Positions 58,346 through 64,000 of a stretch of 64,000 bases of DNA are shown here, piece after piece. Source of the DNA: Dryocosmus kuriphilus (Eukaryota; Arthropoda; Insecta; Hymenoptera; Cynipidae); assembly GCA_038277395.1 (NCBI GenBank), contig CM076197.1, positions 98,916,442 to 98,980,441 on the forward strand. The letters are read 5' to 3'. A program made the translations under genes and the position numbers. The notes beneath the pieces are model-generated. The model saw only the letters and a list, made by a program, of their open reading frames with translations, ran no database searches and was not told the DNA's origin. The first letter of the stretch is position 1. Each line of letters starts with the position of its first letter.

Positions 58346-60585
58346 AACCCAGGAACTGAAAAACGCAATTTAAAAAATTTCCATATGTGTGTATGCGTAT
58401 GTAACTTTCTTCTGTTAACCATATCTCGAAAAGTGCAAGAGCTATGATCATTAAACTTGATCGAATTGTAACGCCAATTAATGCCCAGGTCAGATATGAC
58501 CAAAGACGATTTAATAATTTTCATAAAAATTACTTATTTTGTTTACATGAGGAGATATTTTTTAATATTTGCATACAAAATTACTGTGTCGATTGACCTA
58601 TTGACGAACCTTCGACGTTCTTTCATGGTCAATCAATAACGATTTAAAAGGTTTAAAAAACTTTTTTACTCTATTTATATAAGGAAAACTTTGTCTAATA
58701 TTTTCAGTATAACACTATTGTAAGCTAAAACGTTTTTCGTTAAAACAGAACACATGGATTGACCTTTGATCGGTCTCCCCCTGATTTTTTTAAAACAAAA
58801 TTTTTGGTATGATAGAAACATAAGCTTGAAAAATATTGAAAGTGTCCATGTTTCTATTTTGTAAGTAAAAAGCCTCTCTCTATGAGAAAGCAAATTTACT
58901 TGATGTCTATGGGGAAGTAATGTGCTCATAAAATGAGCACAAAGAAATACATCCACAAGGAATACACCCATAGTACTTTGGCATTAATGCTTTACTCATA
59001 AAACTTAACAATTTTTTGAAGCTTGAAAATTCTGTTAATGAATTTAAGGAACTTGGAATTGGAGATTATGTCCGCTTGAACAGATGGAATTGTTTAACGC
59101 TTCTCTTTCGATAACTGACGTGAAGCAGCGCTGAGCTCGGTTGTAATCGGATGGGTGGCCATCTTATTGGACCAACATTTAAGCTGCAATCGCTCGTATA
59201 CTGATAAAACAAATTTACAAAAAGAATGTTCTATTGACTTGGTAAAAAATCCATTCACATTTTTTTTAGGATACAAACATAAACTCTGAGAGCAGTGACA
59301 ATTAAAAATTTTGGGGTGGCGTTTTCGGAAGTTTATCCACGTTTTAATATCTTTGATGCTTCTATATTTTCGAAATCGTACACATAATTCTAAAAGCTTG
59401 AGAAACTCCATTCAAAATTGCAAGGCTTTATTATCTGCGAATTGTTTGAATAAGCCCTGAGCTTAAAATTTCTAATCGCTAATCCCTAATAAATCGCTAT
59501 ATCATTTGTAGGATCTTTAACTTTTCGTTTTTTGGTCTGAAAAGGTATCATAATTGTTGAGAAATGAGGACTAGTTGCATACTGCTGTTCTTTCGCTAAT
59601 GTATTCTGCAAAGGTACAAATTTAGTTCGAGCTCGTTAGACCAACCTCTGGCGAATCTGAGCTTCTCGAAGGTCTCGCTCAAAAAGACTGAAAAGAGTAG
59701 AAGGCGGAGTTCAAAGCACACGTTTCGACTGCGATACCTGTTGTTATAAAAGTGGTTATTGATTGGCACTCATTAACGCTAGTTTCTTACTTTGACGAGT
59801 GTGAGAATTGGAAACGCCCTCCCGACTCTGCTCACTTTTCCATCACTTCTTAAAGCTAACAAGATTACCATTTGCATATATCAAAATGGAAAGAATTTTT
59901 GTAAAAAATGTTTAAAGAATGGGTAAAAACAATTTTATTTATCAAATTTGTCGGTAATAACGTTTTCGGTATGCATCACACATGATGAAGGAGGATAAGG
60001 CTGACAACGAGGAGCTTGACAAGGACAACAAGAAGACCGGAAGTAATTTCCGAGATGAGCGTCGACCGGTTAAGTCGACTTGCGATAGTGGTTGAACAGT
60101 CAAAGTGGTCTCATTTTGGCACAGTACCCGACGAAGGGATACTATGGAAAGGTCATATCCTGTCCAGTTCTGGACCTGCCTGTCAGGCCTCACCGTTTAT
60201 ACTTTATACATTAGGCAACGAGAAGCAATTTTCAGAAGAAACCACGCAAAGTCCCTATTTCTACTGTACGGAGCTTGAATAATGGGACAGCTTTTATCAT
60301 ATTATTTCACCTCTAGTTCAGAAAAATTAAACAATTTCAGGTCTTGAAAAATAGAACAATTCAAAATTAAAAAATCGAAATTTTAAATATTTGAACCTAT
60401 TTATAGAACTATAGAATTATCGATTATACACATTTGTATTTTTAAAACATCGTTCGCATTCTAGAAGAAAGGTAGACACCAGATTGAATTTATTTATGTA
60501 TGAAGTGATAACCGGTGAATTTTAGCATATAAAGTCATCATTTAATACTTATTCTAAAAAGCTTAGTCAAGTTTTTTTTTGGCAT
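58346..60585. other. unassigned region, possibly unique
   Basis: Open frames of 80-105 codons (58675-58971, 59094-59411, 59942-60193 and 60016-60282) have no recognisable domain. The stretch 59600-60250 has balanced composition and no repeat signature, so a non-coding or exon remnant of a host locus is possible. Confidence 0.35.
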
Positions 60586-60615
60586 TTGATAGTTAAGGTA
60601 AACGTACCAGGAACA

Positions 60616-61344
60616 AAAACTCTCGGATATCGGAAATTGTCTGCGAGGTGGGTCCCAAAACAGCTGACAGAACAGCACGAGTTGAATCGAGTGCAGAGCT
60701 CCAAAGAATTTTTGGAGCGCTACGAACGCGAAATCGATGATTTTCTCTACTCTATTGTTACTGGAGACGAAACTTGGGTTGCCCATTACACGCCTGAAAC
60801 TAAGAGACAATCTCAACAATGGCGCCACACCTTGTCATCCTCCGCCAAGAAATTCAAATCCACAATTTCAGCCAAAGAAATCATGGCATCCGTGTTTTGG
60901 GACCATAAAGGCATAATTTTGATTGAATATCTGCCTCACGGGGAGACCATCAACGCGGCAAGATACTGTGAGACGCTGAAAACATTGAAAAGGGCGATTC
61001 AGAATAAAAGGAGGGGCATGCTAACGAAGGCAGTCTGCCTGCTGCATGACAATGCCAAACCTCACACGGCCAACGCCACGAAGCAACTCCTGGACTCTTT
61101 TGGATGGGAGGTTTTGAACCACCCCCCGTATTCCCCTGAATTGACCCCGTCAGATTTCAATCTCTTCACTTCCCTGAAGGTGCACATGGGTGGAAACAAG
61201 TTTTCAACGGACGAAGAGGTGAAGGGGGAGGTGGAGAAGTGGGCGAAAGAGCTGGCGGGAGACTTCTTCGAGGCAGGCATCAAAAAATTGATCCCGCGGC
61301 TCACCACTTGCATCGAGAGGGATGGTGACTATGTCGAAAAATAA
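60616..61344 (+). CDS. mariner D,D34D transposase, N-truncated, open catalytic core
   Basis: About 243 codons of uninterrupted mariner sequence to the TAA at 61342-61344: LGYRKLSARWVPKQLTEQH, the first Asp in SIVTGDETWV, the second in LLHDNAKPH, and the third in YSPELTPSDFNLF with exactly 34 residues between the last two. The DNA-binding N-terminus is absent and the frame opens in unrelated upstream sequence (any ATG at 60586 would add about 10 foreign residues). It is catalytically plausible but cannot recognise TIRs by itself. It has the cleanest transposase frame in the window, so the insertion may be fairly recent. Confidence 0.9.
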   Translation, partial: KTLGYRKLSARWVPKQLTEQHELNRVQSSKEFLERYEREIDDFLYSIVTGDETWVAHYTPETKRQSQQWRHTLSSSAKKFKSTISAKEIMASVFWDHKGIILIEYLPHGETINAARYCETLKTLKRAIQNKRRGMLTKAVCLLHDNAKPHTANATKQLLDSFGWEVLNHPPYSPELTPSDFNLFTSLKVHMGGNKFSTDEEVKGEVEKWAKELAGDFFEAGIKKLIPRLTTCIERDGDYVEK

Positions 61345-61443
61345 CTTACATATGTACAAGTGTAACCAACTATGTTTTTATTTTAATCAATTTTTTTTTA
61401 AGCCTACATAAATTGAGTACACTTACTTTCTGGACGTGCCTCG
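60616..61443 (+). mobile_element. mariner element, 5'-truncated (copy 3)
   Basis: Begins abruptly with AACTCTCGGATATCGG inside the transposase gene and continues to an intact right TIR (CTTTCTGGACGTGCCTCG, then TA at 61444-61445). The left TIR and about 500 bp are missing. Confidence 0.93.
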
Positions 61444-62388
61444 TACCATTTTGTGGACACTCAATTTTATTCCGAATTACTTTGTTAACCACGACTCATA
61501 TCAACTTGCATGCTGTTTTAATGGAAACAATCACTTCATTATTAATAATTTCGTCCTTTTTAATAAAGTAACGTCTTGTAATAAAGTTTAAGGGTATATC
61601 AAATTTTTCTGTATTAGATGGTGCTAGATTTTTATGAAAAACGACAAGTTTTTCGCATGAAAATCCATTAGAACTTTAGATATATTATTAAAAAACTATT
61701 AAACTCTGTATTTTTGCAATTATTTATTATCACATTCCAAAAGTCTAAGATGGAAAGTTTTGCTTATAAGTACATAACATTTTTCTAAGTTTAATGAAAA
61801 GTTCTTCAAGATAGAATATATAATGCAATGAATATGAATTTATGGGATAGTAGTGTTTATTGAAATTAGAATTTTGCTGAAAAATTTACTGAATAAACAT
61901 AAATACAGAGATGAAACACGTTAGAATTGATTCTTTCACATGACTGTCTACAAAACAGGTACATGAACGTATTTTCTGTACCACTTTGTGGACTGCTGTA
62001 TTTAACAATAAATGATAAGGAGTTAAGACTTTTCAGCGACGCTCGTGTAAAATATAAACATCCTTGATTTATTAAAACCTTTTTTACTAACTTACCCTGA
62101 ATTTGGTGCGTTTCCCATGAACAAACGTAAGTCTGCTGTCAAAATAGTTTCTACTAAGATGGAGATGATTTCATTGCTACCACGTGACACTCGCGTAATA
62201 AATGGTGGTTTATTTTAAAAATATTCAAATTTAACACCGACAACTCATATCATTCTTATTTCTTATTATTCCAGGATAATGTTTATAAAGATTATCGTAA
62301 GGTTTTTTATCATTTGACATATTAATGGAGAAAAATATGAACAAGTGTCTACAAACTGGTACGTGTTCACAAACTGGTACGTTTACCT

Positions 62389-62530
62389 TACATTCAATAT
62401 TAACTGGATGAAAATCCAATTATTACTTTCTTTGACTGTAAAAATTTTTTTGTAAAAACAATGCTAACTATTTTTTGGTCTTATCGGTCTAATCAATCAA
62501 AATAACTTGAAATTTGTTGTTCCGTAGTTT
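62389..62530. other. unassigned spacer
   Basis: Short A+T-rich interval before the PLE terminal region. Confidence 0.3.
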
Positions 62531-62541
62531 AATACATCATT

Positions 62542-62580
62542 ATCGACGTTTCGGCAAAAATTGTTTGCCTTTTTCTAGAT
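62542..62580 (-). ncRNA. degenerate hammerhead-like motif of PLE copy F
   Basis: Minus strand: CTAGAAAAA, a GGCAA/TTGCC stem, GAAACGTC. It resembles the other motifs but lacks the three-base loop before GTC, and the first box is mutated, so it is probably dead. Confidence 0.4.
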
Positions 62581-63245
62581 ACCTAAATTAGAACATATTA
62601 GTTGATGTAAATGCAAGTAAAATTTTTTTAAAAATCTACAACAATATTATTAATCCGACGAATATTACCTGTCATATTTAAAATGTCTATTCAATTATAA
62701 TGTAGAGTCAAGCAACTTGTTATTAAGAGTAATTGGAAGTCAAATTTTGTAAATTTTTGACGTGGATTTTTCTTCGACCGTTGTTGTTTCAAAGTTGATG
62801 GAGTAATATTATTTCAGTCTTACGGTCAATTCAACAATAAAGAAACACAACTTAATTGAAATTTGATGTATAAGTCAATTTATTATCTACATAAACTTTA
62901 ACAATATAGAAAAATTATAGTTTCGAGAACATTGTAATATTATTAGTAAAATACATATTTGGAAAGTTACCTTTGTATAGAATCGTAGTAAACATAATCC
63001 AATATTTCTAGTGAATCATCCAATGTGTAAACATAAAATTTAAAAAAAATTTTAAATCATAAAAACATGAGTCATTTTTCCAATGTATACTTTTTTATAA
63101 AATACTGATTAGAGTTCCAAATCAAGGAACCCCAATTTATTATCACATTTTTACATGGTAGTTACTGACGGACAGGACAAGAGAGACTAATCGTAGATGT
63201 ATAATCATTCAGAAGACTTCTTTTATTATTTTGAAATTGGAACTC
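62581..63245 (-). other. probable 3' untranslated region of PLE copy F
   Basis: A+T-rich, between the endonuclease stop and the hammerhead-like motif. On the minus strand it contains GACCGTAAGACTGAAATAAT near 62808-62830, matching the tail of the 46-50-kb PLE copies. Confidence 0.45.
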
Positions 63246-64000
63246 TTAATGCAAGATGCATTGGTAAATTTGGTTAATATTTTTTATTTCTGTGATTAAA
63301 TTTATTGAGTTATTATTGTATTTTTTAATGTATATTGATCCTAAAATCCTTCTTTTAAATATATTATTTTCTCTCGCTATAATTTTGACGTTATTAAAAT
63401 CGAAATGATGATTGAATTTCCATGAGTGTTGAGACAATCCTGTATTAATATTTCCAATTTCACAGTCCCTTTTATGTTCATATATTCTTGTTTTTAATCT
63501 CCTTCCTGTTTCATCAATGTAGATTTTGTTACAGCCTTTACAATTAATGAGATAAACTACGCAAGATGAATTTTCAATACTGTCCAAGTCTTTTTTATTT
63601 TGAAAGAAAGTGTTTAGATTGTGATTATTTTTAAAATAAACATTTATATTAAACTTTTCTAAGGATCTTCGTAATCTTTCGGAGAGGCCTTGCATATAAG
63701 GTAGAGTAACTATTAAATTATTGTTATTATAACTTTCGTTATAATTCTTTTTCTTTTTTTCAATTCTAGATGTATTATAGATTTCATTAATTCGTTCTTT
63801 TATGACATTTTCTATTAACTGAAGTGGATAATTATTTAATTGTAATGTGATCTTTAATTGTTCTAAGTTTTCTCTTCGAAATTCAATGTTACTTAGTTTA
63901 ATACATCTGTCTATTAGCCCCTTTATTAAACCAATCTTTTGGCTAAATAGATGGTGTGAATCAAAATTTAAATAGCGGCCGGACCAAGATTCTTTTTTAT
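63246..64000 (-). CDS. Penelope-like RT C-terminus and GIY-YIG endonuclease (copy F, partial)
   Basis: Open from the window edge to the stop at 63246, about 251 codons, with the N-terminal part outside the window. Order: ESWSGRYLNF (RT end signature) at the edge, KGLIDRCIKLSNIEFR, the LPYMQGLSERLRRSLEKFN linker (about 63650-63710), then the endonuclease CVVYLINCKGCNKIYIDETG and RIYEHKRDCEIGN to QCILH. The endonuclease nicks DNA to prime reverse transcription. The usual Gly in the second half of the signature (YVGET) is Asp here (YIDET), which may impair the nuclease. It is otherwise the best preserved PLE 3' end in the window. Confidence 0.9.
   Translation of the reverse strand, partial: KKESWSGRYLNFDSHHLFSQKIGLIKGLIDRCIKLSNIEFRRENLEQLKITLQLNNYPLQLIENVIKERINEIYNTSRIEKKKKNYNESYNNNNLIVTLPYMQGLSERLRRSLEKFNINVYFKNNHNLNTFFQNKKDLDSIENSSCVVYLINCKGCNKIYIDETGRRLKTRIYEHKRDCEIGNINTGLSQHSWKFNHHFDFNNVKIIARENNIFKRRILGSIYIKKYNNNSINLITEIKNINQIYQCILH

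Larger units (their letters stand above)
60595..62388. mobile_element. candidate TIR element invaded by a mariner
   Basis: AAGGTAAACGTACCAG at about 60595 is matched by CTGGTACGTTTACCTT at 62373-62388 (16 bp perfect). The right end has a tandem ACAAACTGGTACGT word and the interior has GTACCATTTTGTGGAC and GTACCACTTTGTGGAC at 61444 and 61977. Mariner copy 3 occupies its left part. No own gene is seen. Confidence 0.5.

Noticed and set aside
59094..59411. 105-codon frame with Cys and basic residues
   Set aside because: No recognisable motif or conserved spacing; kept only as an unassigned region.

Overview
This window looks like gene-poor, A+T-rich arthropod (most likely insect) nuclear DNA. 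The evidence is the mix of decayed eukaryotic transposons: Penelope-like retroelements with a GIY-YIG endonuclease, D,D34D mariners, a pogo/Tigger element, long-TIR and foldback DNA elements, MITEs, spliceosomal introns inside element genes and microsatellites. I cannot name the species, and I see no convincing host gene, rRNA, tRNA or CRISPR. Almost all supportable coding sequence belongs to mobile elements and most of it is broken.

Layout. 1-7 kb: a 1.7-kb foldback element (835-2566) and a 2.7-kb A+T-rich repeat bounded by inverted TAGGGATGT ends (2851-5533), then unassigned DNA. 7-10.2 kb: a repeat with inverted flanks, a G+C-rich block and about 150-bp internal units, invaded by a mariner with an internal deletion. 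10.8-17.2 kb: a CCCAG MITE, two head-to-tail Penelope-like (PLE) copies on the minus strand, and a third PLE remnant split by a nearly full-length mariner. 18.6-21.7 kb: a TIR-bounded unit holding two coding-like segments of an unknown gene and a plus-strand PLE. 21.7-27.7 kb: foldback repeats with G-rich tandem units, then a more complex unassigned stretch with GA and CCGA microsatellites.

27.7-42.0 kb is the most structured part. A minus-strand Tigger was split by a DNA transposon with about 835-bp TIRs that encodes a two-exon transposase-like protein; the 6-bp duplication CAATTG restores the Tigger reading frame when the insert is removed. Later, the Tigger 5' half plus 1.2 kb of the neighbouring repeat was copied in inverted orientation into the left TIR, giving a palindrome with arms of about 3.6 kb. 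The neighbouring repeat (37080-42017) has short TIRs and an internal three-subunit higher-order tandem array.

42-50.4 kb: a foldback with a near-perfect 570-bp hairpin, unassigned DNA, an inverted pair of PLE 3' ends and another A+T-rich array. 50.7-52.7 kb: a second copy of the 8-kb repeat and a PLE whose RT-GIY-YIG frame has one nonsense codon. 53.1-56.75 kb: a TIR element carrying a seven-exon, phase-consistent but degraded gene with a SAM-like segment. 57-64 kb: a G+C-rich MITE-like block, repeats, an N-truncated mariner with its catalytic core open, and a PLE reading frame that runs off the right edge.

The genes do not form a pathway. They record successive nested insertions. The best candidates for little-described systems are the SAM-containing TIR element, the long-TIR element with its CAATTG duplication, and the TIR-bounded higher-order satellite.
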